A DNA stretch of 51,650 nt from Lyngbya aestuarii BL J (GCF_000478195.2 NZ_AUZM01000044.1:1-51650); one strand, 5' to 3'; positions 8,243 through 16,914 are shown, counted from the stretch's first letter. Notes: generated by a model not told the origin, from the letters alone. Numbers and translations are program-made.

Positions 8243-8473
8243 TTAGAATGTGTTGCTAGCGTAGGCATCTAAAGCATAAGCCGGAACACGTTCGTTATAG
8301 TCAATTTCTGCACCTGTTACAGACTGAGCAATTTGTTCAAAGGAATCATTGTCCCAGTTGCGTTGGTGAATGGGCTTGCTTTGTTCGCCTCGGAAGTAAG
8401 CCATTGTACCGATAACGGCAGCAGCAGCCCAACCTGCGATAAATAGACCCGCTAATGCGATTAAGTAAATCAT
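8243..8473 (-). CDS. Small single-membrane-span protein under a high-light promoter (possible Psb35-like)
   Basis: 76 residues from the chosen ATG at 8473, which has AAGGAG about 10 bases upstream; a longer GTG-started frame is rejected. One N-terminal membrane helix (LIALAGLFIAGWAAAAVIGT) is followed by AYFRGEQSKPIHQRNW and a soluble tail ending ERVPAYALDAYASNTF. This looks like a conserved cyanobacterial thylakoid protein; I think it may be the photosystem II assembly factor Psb35, but I am recalling that family only loosely and the name should be tested. Its promoter has the same HLR1 arrangement as the hli gene at 1670, which supports a role in light stress or photosystem assembly with Hli proteins (inference). 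Confidence 0.75.
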   Translation of the reverse strand: MIYLIALAGLFIAGWAAAAVIGTMAYFRGEQSKPIHQRNWDNDSFEQIAQSVTGAEIDYNERVPAYALDAYASNTF

Positions 8474-8502
8474 GTATGTTAACTCCTTAACTTTTGTTAA
8501 CT

Positions 8503-8542
8503 TATGTAAACTAATGTAACAGAGTTTTACCGAGACTGTCAA
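8503..8542 (-). promoter_or_regulatory. Promoter with a perfect HLR1 (RpaB) site
   Basis: Read on the minus strand, a consensus -35 TTGACA (8537-8542) is followed by a -10-like TACATT (8513-8518), spacing 18. Octamers GTTACATT (8513-8520) and TTTACATA (8503-8510) are separated by AG, matching all 16 positions of the HLR1 consensus. A degraded third repeat TTAACAAA follows. The site overlaps the -10 and the likely transcription start, the arrangement expected for repression by RpaB in low light. Confidence 0.78.
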
Positions 8543-8610
8543 CTCGACTTGGTAGAGAAAACCGAATAATGATGTCGGAAAACCGAAAGATGGCTATTTC
8601 TAGTAGACAT

Positions 8611-8640
8611 AAACAACAAAGAGCGGGAACTCTGTCCCGC
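8611..8640 (-). terminator. Rho-independent terminator of the Gfo/Idh/MocA gene
   Basis: GCGGGA (8623-8628) and TCCCGC (8635-8640) form a perfect 6-bp stem with a 6-base loop. On the minus strand it is followed by a T-rich stretch (complement of 8611-8622). It lies about 70 bases past the oxidoreductase stop. Confidence 0.6.
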
Positions 8641-8709
8641 CCTTGATAAAAACCTTGAGATTACCCTATAGTATTGAAAGATGCTTCTGACTTCTAGTTG
8701 CTGCCTTCT

Positions 8710-9789
8710 TTAATTGACACGAACGGCCGAAGAATTCAAATGATACTCTAGTTCTTCTAAATTCCAAGCTTGACCTTCGAGGGCCATTTGCTCAATTAAA
8801 CTTGCCAAGCGTAAAGCCTTGAGAGCCTGTTCACCGCCGACAGAGGGTTGATTCCCTCCCCGAACGCAGTGAACAAAATGTTCTAACTCCGCGTGTAAAG
8901 GTTCAATATTACTCGTGTGAACTTTCTCAATCAATCCATCCTGACGGTAAAGAACCTGACCATAGTCTGTTACATAATTTGCTGTCGTTTGACGATGAAT
9001 CAGAATTTCATTATTAAGAAAATCAGCTTCAGTCAGAGAACTTTTACAATGAGCAACAATAGAACGCAACTTACGATGAGTCACTTTACTGGCAATTAAT
9101 GTAGCAACAATCCCGTTAGCAAAGCCTAGTGTTGCCGTCACATAATCTAAATAACCCGAATCTGCCGCCCGACTCCCACTGGCTGTAAGTCGCACCACAG
9201 GAGAAGCGACCAACTCGAGCAACAAGTCGATATCGTGTATCATCAAATCTAAGACCACAGAGACATCGTTAGCGCGATTCGAGTAAGGACTCATCCGATG
9301 GGCTTCTAAAGCCAGTAATTCCTCGGTTTTAAGGACTTTACTCAACTCTTGAAACGCCGGGTTAAAGCGTTCGATGTGGCCTACTTGTAAAATCCGTTGA
9401 TACTTAGCAGCAGCATTGACCAAAGATTCGGCTTCAGCAATACTCGCCGCAATCGGTTTCTCAATTAAAACATGAACCCCCGCTTGTAAACAGGTCATCC
9501 CCACAGAGTAATGTAAACGAGTGGGAACCGCGATACAAACGGCATCGACGTGTTCGAGTAAATCCTGATAATCTTCAAAAAAATGAACTCGATACTTGCT
9601 AGCAGTATCTAGCCCTCTTTCTACATTGATATCCGCAACACCCACCAACTGGACATCCTTGAGTAAACTCAGAACTCGGGTGTGATGTTGTCCCATATTA
9701 CCAACCCCAATCACCCCAATTCGTAGGGGGTGTGGCTGGCTATGGTTTCCCCTACCCGTTAAATATCCCTCTGACATCCTATTGAGCAT
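8710..9789 (-). CDS. Gfo/Idh/MocA family NAD(P)-dependent oxidoreductase
   Basis: 359 residues from ATG 9789, which has GAGGAG nine bases upstream; a GTG at 9810 would add seven residues. The Rossmann motif GVIGVGNMGQHH opens the protein, ADIN binds the adenosine ribose, and the family's EKP motif occurs in HVLIEKPIAAS. The C-terminal half is the alpha/beta dimerisation domain with DLMIHDIDLLLEL, where the His-Asp pair is typical of the active site. Members reduce or oxidise sugars, sugar nucleotides or related carbonyls in the cytosol. The substrate is unknown and neighbours do not define a sugar pathway. Confidence 0.88.
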   Translation of the reverse strand: MLNRMSEGYLTGRGNHSQPHPLRIGVIGVGNMGQHHTRVLSLLKDVQLVGVADINVERGLDTASKYRVHFFEDYQDLLEHVDAVCIAVPTRLHYSVGMTCLQAGVHVLIEKPIAASIAEAESLVNAAAKYQRILQVGHIERFNPAFQELSKVLKTEELLALEAHRMSPYSNRANDVSVVLDLMIHDIDLLLELVASPVVRLTASGSRAADSGYLDYVTATLGFANGIVATLIASKVTHRKLRSIVAHCKSSLTEADFLNNEILIHRQTTANYVTDYGQVLYRQDGLIEKVHTSNIEPLHAELEHFVHCVRGGNQPSVGGEQALKALRLASLIEQMALEGQAWNLEELEYHLNSSAVRVN

Positions 9790-9975
9790 CCCTGGACTCT
9801 CCTCCACCACAGGCTATAGGCTTGTATCGCCTACTGAATAAGTCGTGCAAATCCATCCAGATACTATCACAGCCTCTTACTTTGTAAAGAATTTCTAAGC
9901 CCGATTGAAGTTCCTCAACAGTCGAAATTTTTGACATCAGAGAGAATTGAGGATTTTTTGTCTTGATTTCTCACC

Positions 9976-10326
9976 CTAGCCAAAGGTTGTTCCATTCCAG
10001 CCCCACAGGGTTCCGGGAGCATTCGCAAATTCAATATAGATGCGATTGACTGGAATATCCAAAGCTTTATTGATGGTTTGACAAAAATCGGCACTCATCG
10101 TCTTGGTTTTACTCTCTGGTAAGCCAATACTTTTAATTTCCATGTAACAAACGGGGTCTGTTGTCCCGGCGAAGGTCATGGGAATATTGGGTTCAAAAGC
10201 TGTCATCACATAGGATTCGGGTTTTCCTAAATGCTTGGCCAAGGACGCTGAGAGGCTTTTGAGTAGGGTTTCAACTTCCGACTTTTCGGGTGTTGAAACT
10301 GAGGTTTGAACTTTGATTAAAGGCAT
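9976..10326 (-). CDS. MIF-like tautomerase (phenylpyruvate/dopachrome tautomerase family)
   Basis: 116 residues, the full length of the macrophage migration inhibitory factor family. Catalytic Pro2 follows the initiator Met (MPLIKVQ), and the family's C-terminal motifs NRIYIEFANAP and WGWNGTTFG are clear. The protein should be a homotrimeric cytosolic keto-enol tautomerase using the N-terminal proline as base. Cyanobacterial MIF homologues are known, but their natural substrate is not. It is followed 57 bases later by the flavin reductase-like gene upstream on the same strand, which may be an operon partner. Confidence 0.92.
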   Translation of the reverse strand: MPLIKVQTSVSTPEKSEVETLLKSLSASLAKHLGKPESYVMTAFEPNIPMTFAGTTDPVCYMEIKSIGLPESKTKTMSADFCQTINKALDIPVNRIYIEFANAPGTLWGWNGTTFG

Positions 10327-10383
10327 AGTTTAAGTTTTGAGAGGTAGAGAACTCATTTTTGAGGGGTTAGGAATGACTAATTT

Positions 10384-10938
10384 TTAACCGCCATAGTTCC
10401 AGCCTGTACTCTCTAGGGATAGGATTTCTCCGTCTCGATGTACGCCTGCGGCAATAACTTCGCCCACAAAAACGGTATGATCTCCTTGAGGTACGCTACC
10501 GACAACCCGACATTCTACATAACCCAAGGAGTCGGAGATGATTGGACAGCCTGTTTCTCCTTCGTAGAATTCTACGTCTTCAAATTTGTTACCGACTCGA
10601 CGTTGAGGTTTGAAGAATTTTTGAGCCATTTCTTTTTGGCCATCTTCTAGAAAACTCAGAGAAAATACTCCACTGGCTTCTATCATGGCGTGGGATTTTG
10701 AGTCTTGTTTGACACAGTTGACGACTAGCGGTGGTTTGAAGGAGGCTTGCATCACCCAACTGGCGGTGAAACCGTTAACTTCTTCGCCGTCTTTGACTCC
10801 GCAAATGTACAGGGCGTGAGGAATTTTGCGGAGTATTGTGGTTTTGGCTTGTTCGTCTAGCAAGGGTTTGTCTGTTGTGAGTGGTTTTACACGATTTAGT
10901 TTACCAATCTTCTGTACCGCATCGCCGATATCTCTCAA
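10384..10938 (-). CDS. Flavin reductase-like FMN-binding split-barrel protein
   Basis: 184 residues starting at TTG 10938, the first usable start after an in-frame stop. The segment NGFTASWVMQASFKPPLVVNCVK is the flavin-reductase-like fold's FMN-binding strand pair, and the HTVFVGEV motif near the C-terminus is also typical. The family reduces flavins with NAD(P)H or transfers electrons as flavoredoxin. Cytosolic. The gene lies directly upstream of the MIF-like gene on the same strand (57-base gap), so co-transcription is plausible. Confidence 0.85.
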   Translation of the reverse strand: MRDIGDAVQKIGKLNRVKPLTTDKPLLDEQAKTTILRKIPHALYICGVKDGEEVNGFTASWVMQASFKPPLVVNCVKQDSKSHAMIEASGVFSLSFLEDGQKEMAQKFFKPQRRVGNKFEDVEFYEGETGCPIISDSLGYVECRVVGSVPQGDHTVFVGEVIAAGVHRDGEILSLESTGWNYGG

Positions 10939-11002
10939 TGTTTGTCACCCATCGAAAAATACTGATGAGTAGATACAAGTATGAAGCTATTTTCATCTAT
11001 CT

Positions 11003-12145
11003 TTAGGTTGAGACTTGTTCCATAACGGATAATACATAGTCACATTGATTGACGGTGTGATTGGTGGAAACATCAAAAATGACTCCGCTTGATTCGGCTT
11101 TGATGTCTATAATTTGCGGTAAGTTTTCGGTTTTGTTAAAGCTGAGAATTTGGTAAAGGGTTTCTCCTGTTTTGACTGAACTTCCAAGTTCAACTCGATT
11201 TTGAATCATTCCGCCTGTGGGTGCATAATATCGTTTAGCCTGGCTTTTTAGGGTTAATTTTAAAGGATGATTTGAAGTTGCAGGTAACGGAAATTCATCT
11301 AGGTTTAAGAGTTTCTTACAGGCTAGATAGTTTTTGATACCGCGAATTCCTTTCTCGACTGATTCGGGATTCATTTTCATTCCTGAACCGAGTTCTAATG
11401 TCCAGGATTCGATCTCAAATTTAACGGTTTTTCCCAGAGAGGATAATTGCTTTTCTAGGGCTAACCAGGGTTTGAGAAAGGCTTCATCGAAAGCATCTCC
11501 ATCGTAGTTGTTCATTAAGATTCCATAATCTAATAAGAAGGCTTTTGCACTTTCTTCTCGACTCTGAAAACAGTATAAATAATCAATTGCTTGATTGGTA
11601 GAACTGTGTAGATCAATCACATAATCTGCATCCAAACAGAGAGATTGTAAAATCGTGCGATAAGATTCTGAATAAGACGTTTGACTTTGATTTTTTGTGG
11701 TTTGAATTAAAGTTTGAAACTGTTCTAAGATTTTTTGGCGATAGTTTGTCTGAATTTCTGGTAAACTTAAATTTTGTTGCGATCGCGCAAATTCGGCGAT
11801 ATCGACTTCTGTTTTTTCATAGTCCCAAAAAATACGATTCCAGTCTTTGCCATCATAACTATTGTAGCGGCCAGAGGAGAAATGATGGGCGCGTTGATTG
11901 ACTCCGAGAGGATTACAAACGGGAACCAGCCAAATTTCACCCATGAGTTGAGTTTCATCTAATTTGATCAAATCTGCAATTAAATGATGAATAACGGCAT
12001 TTCCGCTAATTTCAGCCCCATGTAAGTTTGACTGGATATAGGCTTTTTTTCCGGGTTTTGCGCCTTGAAACTTGTAAACTTGGAGAGATAAATAATCGCC
12101 AGAAGCGAGTTTGATCAGTGGAATTGTTGAAATTTTAGGTTGCAT
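11003..12145 (-). CDS. Succinylglutamate desuccinylase/aspartoacylase (M14-like) family protein
   Basis: 380 residues. The zinc-binding pair HGAE appears in QSNLHGAEISGNAV near residue 43, the third ligand in VIDLHSST near 180, and the substrate-binding VCNPLGVNQR between them. A C-terminal beta domain (residues about 290-375) contains a lipoyl-like ESSGVIF segment. The family hydrolyses N-acyl amino acids or related amides. The ATG at 12145 abuts the stop of the upstream membrane protein gene with no spacer, so the two are likely translationally coupled. Substrate unknown. Confidence 0.85.
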   Translation of the reverse strand: MQPKISTIPLIKLASGDYLSLQVYKFQGAKPGKKAYIQSNLHGAEISGNAVIHHLIADLIKLDETQLMGEIWLVPVCNPLGVNQRAHHFSSGRYNSYDGKDWNRIFWDYEKTEVDIAEFARSQQNLSLPEIQTNYRQKILEQFQTLIQTTKNQSQTSYSESYRTILQSLCLDADYVIDLHSSTNQAIDYLYCFQSREESAKAFLLDYGILMNNYDGDAFDEAFLKPWLALEKQLSSLGKTVKFEIESWTLELGSGMKMNPESVEKGIRGIKNYLACKKLLNLDEFPLPATSNHPLKLTLKSQAKRYYAPTGGMIQNRVELGSSVKTGETLYQILSFNKTENLPQIIDIKAESSGVIFDVSTNHTVNQCDYVLSVMEQVST

Positions 12146-12568
12146 TTAATTTTCAATAAAATAATGAATTCCTAGTCCTAATCCTAAACCCAACAGAGAA
12201 GTAATTAACAGTATAAAAAAAGCAGACCAATTTTTAATTCCTAAAGTTTGCAGTTCCATCCTAACTAATGTAGTTGCAGAAAGAATTAACAGAATTTTAG
12301 CAAAAGTGTTTAAGTAGGTGGCAATCACAACAATCAGAAAAGAACCTAATAGTATAGAGATAAAAGTCCCAACATCCGTTTTAAACCACTTGACAATAGG
12401 CTTTTGCAACTGATTGATCGGAGTGGTAAATAATAAACACAAAATCACAATACTTGTAATAATGGCTCCCAATTCATAGAGATTTATTTCCGCTTCAAAC
12501 AGCGTCCATCCAAAAGTGATATAAGTTAAAATCAAAAGAAACAAAGAAAACCAAGTCGCCTTTTTCAC
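12146..12568 (-). CDS. Hypothetical four-helix membrane protein
   Basis: 140 residues from GTG 12568. Four hydrophobic segments are visible: residues about 5-23, 32-48, 66-90 and 115-135 (FFILLITSLLGLGLGLGIHYF). There is a short basic loop INQLQKPIVKWFKTDVG. I recognise no family. Its stop codon directly touches the start codon of the AstE-like gene downstream, and the NIL-ferredoxin gene ends about 40 bases upstream, so all three may be one transcript. Confidence 0.6.
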   Translation of the reverse strand: MKKATWFSLFLLILTYITFGWTLFEAEINLYELGAIITSIVILCLLFTTPINQLQKPIVKWFKTDVGTFISILLGSFLIVVIATYLNTFAKILLILSATTLVRMELQTLGIKNWSAFFILLITSLLGLGLGLGIHYFIEN

Positions 12569-12608
12569 GTTTCAATTTCCATAATCTCATTGAGAAGATA
12601 TTTGACGC

Positions 12609-13013
12609 TTAAAGATTTGTTGAAATTGCCTGTACTGGACAAGCAGAAATACATTGTTCACAAACAATACAGCGTGAGCGAGTAAAGGTTAAATAAAAGG
12701 TATCCGAATCAAGGGTTAAAGCTTCAGTCGGACAAACCCCTGTACACAAACCACAATCGACACAAATTTCTTCATCAATGAGAATTTCTCGTCGTTCTAA
12801 CGAAACCTTAATATTTTTGGATTGCATCCAATCAATAGCCGCTTCAAGTTGATCAATATCTCCGGATAATTCTACAACAAGAGTGCCAATTTGATTCGGT
12901 GTAACTTGAGCGCGGATAATATTTGATGCTACATTAAAATCCTTCGCCAGTCGATAGGTGATCGGGACTTGAACGGAAGTTCGAGGAAATGTCAGCGTGA
13001 CTCGTTTTTTCAT
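12609..13013 (-). CDS. NIL-domain 4Fe-4S ferredoxin
   Basis: 134 residues. The N-terminal 75 residues match the NIL domain (MKKRVTLTFPR then a ligand-sensing ACT-like fold, GTLVVELSGD), best known at the end of methionine ABC transporter ATPases. The C-terminus has two 4Fe-4S motifs, CVDCGLCTGVCP and CIVCEQCISACP. Stand-alone NIL-ferredoxins occur across cyanobacteria and methanogens and are linked to sulfur or homocysteine metabolism in some. A soluble electron carrier or iron-sulfur donor in sulfur chemistry is likely but not shown here. Confidence 0.9.
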   Translation of the reverse strand: MKKRVTLTFPRTSVQVPITYRLAKDFNVASNIIRAQVTPNQIGTLVVELSGDIDQLEAAIDWMQSKNIKVSLERREILIDEEICVDCGLCTGVCPTEALTLDSDTFYLTFTRSRCIVCEQCISACPVQAISTNL

Positions 13014-13200
13014 CTGATCAATAGGGAAAACATTGCTATGATCATATCATTGACTCCGGAGATTTAGCAGTGGACTCTAGCTCTAATTGTTGGACTATAG
13101 AAGAAGCTAAAACATTGTGCTAGCATAGATGCAGCCCTTTCTAAGTGCCAAGCACTTCAGGTCTAATTATGCCTGAGTTTTGAGATCAAATATTCCATAT

Positions 13201-13314
13201 TCAATTTGCCACAAAAGCTGTTGTTTCAGGAAACAGTTTCGCTAACTCGGTCAGGGGAGGATGCCAATAGTAGAATGCGGAGGTTAAAAGCCAAGCAATA
13301 CGAAGATTTTTCAT
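13201..13314 (-). pseudogene. Truncated N-terminus of a glycosyltransferase
   Basis: 37 codons starting at ATG 13314, 15 bases after the flippase-like gene's stop. The peptide opens KNLRIAWLLTSAFYYWHPPL and continues ELAKLFPETTAF, which resembles the start of cyanobacterial family 4 glycosyltransferases (R-I-A-W-L-T-x-A-F-Y-Y-W-x-P). The frame then hits TGA at 13201-13203 where homologues continue with tryptophan, and nothing recognisable follows. It sits in operon position behind the GT2 and flippase-like genes, so a glycan-synthesis gene seems to have been lost here (inference). Confidence 0.5.
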
Positions 13315-13329
13315 TACTAAATAACTACA

Positions 13330-14295
13330 TTAATGTCTAAAAAAATTAGATTTAGATCCCTGACGTGCTAGAGTGAGATACTGTCCTAAAAAGGGAAGCC
13401 CACCCAGTGCAGGAAGGAAATAACGGGAGGTACAGAGTAAACCCAAAGCTGCGGCTGTTGTAGCATCAAAATAGGGTTGATAAAGTAAGACTAATGCAGT
13501 GTCGCGAGTTCCAACTCCAGCAAAGGTTAAGGGTAATAATCCGGCTAAAATTGCTAAGGGAGAAAGGGCTAAATTTACCCAAAATGGAGTCCAAGCATTT
13601 AAGGCAAGTATAAAAAACCAGATTTGCAATAAATGGAGAAACCAAATAAAAATAGAAGTTGCACTAATTTTCAACAGTTGACCTTTATCACTCCAAAAAT
13701 AATCGTGCATCTCTCCCCAAGAAATTTGGAGGCTTTTGAGCTTTTCTCCCATTTTTTTGGATGCCATTTTTCGGCAAAACAAGAAAAAGGAATCAGCAAG
13801 TTGACGATATCCTAAAAGTAACACTCCAGCAATCAAGCCCAGACTAACACCGATGGTCATTGTCCAGAATAAGAGATCTTTCTCAGGATAAACGATTAAC
13901 CCTAGAACACACCATAACAAGAGTGATAACAGATCGCAAGTCTTTTCAAAGACAACGAGAGATAAAGATAATGATCCCTTTAAATGTCCCCGTTGCTGCA
14001 TGAAGTAAGCCTTGACAATATCCCCCATTTTCGAGGGTAAGATCATATTCAGTACAGAGGCCGCTAAAATTAAACGATTCGCCTCAGTAAATCTCAAACT
14101 TGTTCCCTGTGGCATGAGTTGTTGGAGTCGCCAAGCTGTGATCATAGTAATCGGAATTACCATTCCTAAACTAATCACCATCCATTGGCGATCGCAATTT
14201 TGAAAGATCTCAACTAAACCAACACGATCAATTTGGGAATAAAGAATAATCAAAATCCCCAAACTGATGACGATAGAAATAAGCCGCTTGATCAC
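13330..14295 (-). CDS. Lysylphosphatidylglycerol synthase TM-type / UPF0104 membrane protein
   Basis: 321 residues from GTG 14295 with about seven membrane helices. The motifs ASVLNMILPSKMGDIVKAYF and the C-terminal PLTFAGVGTRDTALVLLY are the hallmarks of the YbhN/AglD2/MprF-transmembrane family, often found with glycosyltransferases and proposed to move lipids or lipid-linked sugars across the membrane. The start lies 5 bases after the GT2 stop, so the two are almost certainly one operon and probably act on the same lipid-linked glycan (inference). Confidence 0.88.
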   Translation of the reverse strand: MIKRLISIVISLGILIILYSQIDRVGLVEIFQNCDRQWMVISLGMVIPITMITAWRLQQLMPQGTSLRFTEANRLILAASVLNMILPSKMGDIVKAYFMQQRGHLKGSLSLSLVVFEKTCDLLSLLLWCVLGLIVYPEKDLLFWTMTIGVSLGLIAGVLLLGYRQLADSFFLFCRKMASKKMGEKLKSLQISWGEMHDYFWSDKGQLLKISATSIFIWFLHLLQIWFFILALNAWTPFWVNLALSPLAILAGLLPLTFAGVGTRDTALVLLYQPYFDATTAAALGLLCTSRYFLPALGGLPFLGQYLTLARQGSKSNFFRH

Positions 14296-14300
14296 TGCAA

Positions 14301-15281
14301 TTAATCCGTATTACTTAGATTTTGTTTAGATTTTGTAAACTTTTCAAACTCAGATCTTCGTAATCGTAACTGCACATCTTCTAAAATTTTTCGGTTAACT
14401 GCCATGACATCAGCCACTAAACCAAACATCCAAAGTTGGAAGCCAATGATGATTAAAATTGCCGCTAAAATCAAGCTCGGTGTTCTTGCTCGGGTCATAT
14501 CTTCAAAGAATAACACGAGCCAACGCACACACAACAAAAATCCTAAAGTAAAAGGAATACTCCCAAAGACCGCAAAAAAACGTAACGGCCTGTAGGTCAT
14601 AAAAATGCGTAAAATCGTGAAAATTGACTGTTTAATATAAGAGGGAATACTTTTAACTAAACGAGAAGGTCGTAAATCGGGATTAGTCCGAACCGGAACC
14701 GAAGTAATTGCAATTCCCTTTTGTCCAGCCTGAATAATTGTTTCTAGGGTATAAGTATATTCATTAAAAACATTAATTTGCATTGCCGCGTTGCGACTAA
14801 ACGCCCGAAACCCGCTTGGTGCATCAGGAATATTAGTGCTACTGGCTACACGAACCACCCAACTTCCGAGTTGTTGCAAGAACTTTTTACTCGGGGAAAA
14901 ATGTTTGATTTGGCGAATAGGTCTAGCCCCGACCACAATTTCTGCGTAACCGAGTAAGATTGGCTCAATTAAACGGGGAATATCTTCGGCACAATATTGA
15001 TTATCGGCATCGGTATTAACAATAATATCAGCACCCGCTTTGAGACTGGCTTCTATTCCGACCATAAATGCTTTTGCCAAGCCTTGATTGTATTCAAAAC
15101 TGACAATGTGATCAACCCCGCAAGTCCGAGCGACATCGACTGTGCGATCTAGGCTACCATCGTTAATGATTAGCCATTCTACGGTATCAATACCGGGAAT
15201 TTGACGGGGAAGTTGGGCAAGGGCAATTTCCAGGGTTTCTTCTTCGTTGTAGCAAGGAATCTGGATAATGAGTTTAGGCAT
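14301..15281 (-). CDS. Family 2 glycosyltransferase, polyprenyl-phosphate type (DPM1/GtrB-like)
   Basis: 326 residues. The GT-A fold opens LIIQIPCYNEEETLEIAL; the metal-binding motif is NTDADNQY; further catalytic-domain segments include IVVGARP and SGFRAFSRNA. Two C-terminal membrane helices (about residues 235-255 and 270-292) anchor it, as in GtrB-type enzymes that charge a polyprenyl phosphate with a sugar on the inner face of the cytoplasmic membrane. Followed at 5 bases by the flippase-like gene and then by a glycosyltransferase remnant. Confidence 0.9.
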   Translation of the reverse strand: MPKLIIQIPCYNEEETLEIALAQLPRQIPGIDTVEWLIINDGSLDRTVDVARTCGVDHIVSFEYNQGLAKAFMVGIEASLKAGADIIVNTDADNQYCAEDIPRLIEPILLGYAEIVVGARPIRQIKHFSPSKKFLQQLGSWVVRVASSTNIPDAPSGFRAFSRNAAMQINVFNEYTYTLETIIQAGQKGIAITSVPVRTNPDLRPSRLVKSIPSYIKQSIFTILRIFMTYRPLRFFAVFGSIPFTLGFLLCVRWLVLFFEDMTRARTPSLILAAILIIIGFQLWMFGLVADVMAVNRKILEDVQLRLRRSEFEKFTKSKQNLSNTD

Positions 15282-15334
15282 TCCTCAGTTTTAAAGAAGG
15301 ATTGGGTATCGCAGTTGCGATCGCTAAGATACTT

Positions 15335-15535
15335 TTAACCCTTACTTTCACTTTTGTCTAGCTGCTCGACACCAATGTTCTCAAAAATGATTTGAGCAAA
15401 AGCTTCAGCCGAATTCTTCGGGTGAATTTGTAAAGCCTTGATCAAGGCTGTCAGAATTTGGGGATTGCTTTTGGTAGACGGGCGACATAAACAGCCTGCG
15501 TTCAGTAGCCCTTTTTGGTGACTTAGAACTTGATG
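15335..15535 (-). pseudogene. Possible gene remnant without a start codon
   Basis: A 66-codon open minus frame follows the CPBP gene with a 13-base overlap and ends at TAA 15335-15337. Its C-terminal half looks like real protein (SNPQILTALIKALQIHP then NSAEAFAQIIFENIGVEQL), with a balanced composition and amphipathic helices. No ATG, GTG or TTG gives a convincing start. I do not recognise the family. It may be the tail of a deleted gene or an uncharacterised small protein started at an unusual codon. Confidence 0.25.
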
Positions 15536-16383
15536 GCGATCGCCAATTTTCTGATGATTGTGGCGATCGCACTTAAAAACACCAATCCCATCAAACCTGC
15601 TAACGGATTTTGATCAATCCCGACAACCCAATCGGGAACTCGCCCCGAATATTGTATTTTTCCGCCGACACTGATGATATAATACCCCCAAACCAATCCG
15701 CTATGAAGCCCAATCGGTAAACCCAGATTTCCCTGAGTAATGGTTGTTTTTTTAGACCGGGGACTGATCACAGATTTAGCCCAAACGAAGATTAATCCGA
15801 GTAAGATTAAACCGGGAAATTGTGGCCAGGTACGGAGAATTTCAGCCAGAGGTTTAATAAAGTGGGCGATCGCATAGATAATACTACATACCCAAGCTGC
15901 AATCCCATAGGAATAGTCTCGCTGAAGTTCATCTAGCAGCCATCCCCGGAAGAATAGTTCCTCGGCGAACCCAATCCCCAAAGCGATCGCCAGTCCTTCT
16001 AAGATTACTTGGGGAAATTGTGTAACATCAGGATACCACGCTAGCCATCCCAGTTGAGCTTCTAGGGCAAATAAACTGAGTAAACTCAAACAACCCCAAC
16101 TCAGTCCCGCAATCAATAACCAAGTATTTTCAGGGTTTAGACGTAAGCCGTAGTGTTGGAGAAGTTTGGGTTGATGATCAATCCATTTTCCCCAGAAACG
16201 TACTAATACAATAAATTCTACATATAGTAATAGCAGAGTAATAATATTAACGGTATTGGGATCATCCCCAAATAAATAAATGGGAACTGCTAACGGTAGC
16301 CACAACCCCAACAACATGAGGATAAACAGAGTCAGTCTTAGGGGAGCCGCAAACGTAGGAATTCGACTAAAATTAAAGTTCAA
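15523..16383 (-). CDS. CPBP family intramembrane glutamic endopeptidase
   Basis: 286 residues from TTG 16383 with about eight membrane helices. Motif 1 EExxxR is present as AEELFFRG (Glu141, Glu142, Arg146), motif 2 has the conserved His in AIAHFIKP (near 174), and a later GLHSGLVWG supplies the last histidine. These define CAAX prenyl protease/bacteriocin-processing (Abi) family members. In cyanobacteria they are numerous and mostly of unknown substrate. The gene is alone on its strand after clpS. Confidence 0.9.
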   Translation of the reverse strand: MNFNFSRIPTFAAPLRLTLFILMLLGLWLPLAVPIYLFGDDPNTVNIITLLLLYVEFIVLVRFWGKWIDHQPKLLQHYGLRLNPENTWLLIAGLSWGCLSLLSLFALEAQLGWLAWYPDVTQFPQVILEGLAIALGIGFAEELFFRGWLLDELQRDYSYGIAAWVCSIIYAIAHFIKPLAEILRTWPQFPGLILLGLIFVWAKSVISPRSKKTTITQGNLGLPIGLHSGLVWGYYIISVGGKIQYSGRVPDWVVGIDQNPLAGLMGLVFLSAIATIIRKLAIAIKF

Positions 16384-16510
16384 AGGATGAGAGCAAAATA
16401 GCGCAAATTAAGTGAGTCTATATAAATCTATATATCTATATAAATAGAATCACCCGGATCGATTTTCGGGAGTTAAAATGTTTCCGGGTGTTAAATTTGA
16501 GGCTGATTGA

Positions 16511-16792
16511 TTATTCATCTGGCTCGATGGTACTGGTCAAGCCATGATTTTTCAGCGTTTCACAGTAGAACTCTGCGTGTTCTTGAGCGCAAGTAATCAC
16601 TAAAGCCAGACCATTGGTATGAGCTTCCATCATAATGCTGACGGCTTGGGGTTGAGTTAAACTCGGTACAGTCTGGAGCAAGACCTGTACCACATACTCC
16701 ATTCCATTAAACTCATCATTATGAAGCAATACGCGGTAACGCGGTGCGAGCTTACGGACTGTTGAACGCTTCTCAAGTGTTTCCACAGACAC
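16511..16792 (-). CDS. clpS: ATP-dependent Clp protease adaptor ClpS
   Basis: 93 residues from GTG 16792, which has AAGGAG eight bases upstream. The core YRVLLHNDEFNGMEYVVQVL and the later MEAHTNGLALVITCAQEHAEFY are diagnostic of ClpS, which binds N-degron substrates and hands them to ClpC/ClpP. The short N-terminal tail of about 15 residues is basic. The next gene upstream is divergent (DUF3172), with two adjacent palindromes between. Confidence 0.95.
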   Translation of the reverse strand: MSVETLEKRSTVRKLAPRYRVLLHNDEFNGMEYVVQVLLQTVPSLTQPQAVSIMMEAHTNGLALVITCAQEHAEFYCETLKNHGLTSTIEPDE

Positions 16793-16914
16793 GGCTCTAT
16801 CTCCTTATCTTGGGTTCCTAGTTCAAACTTTGTGTTTCACTTTACATAGTTTAATGAATCCTGGCAATCCCGACAAGGTGTTTACAGTTATTCAGTGACG
16901 AGCGAGATGCTTAC

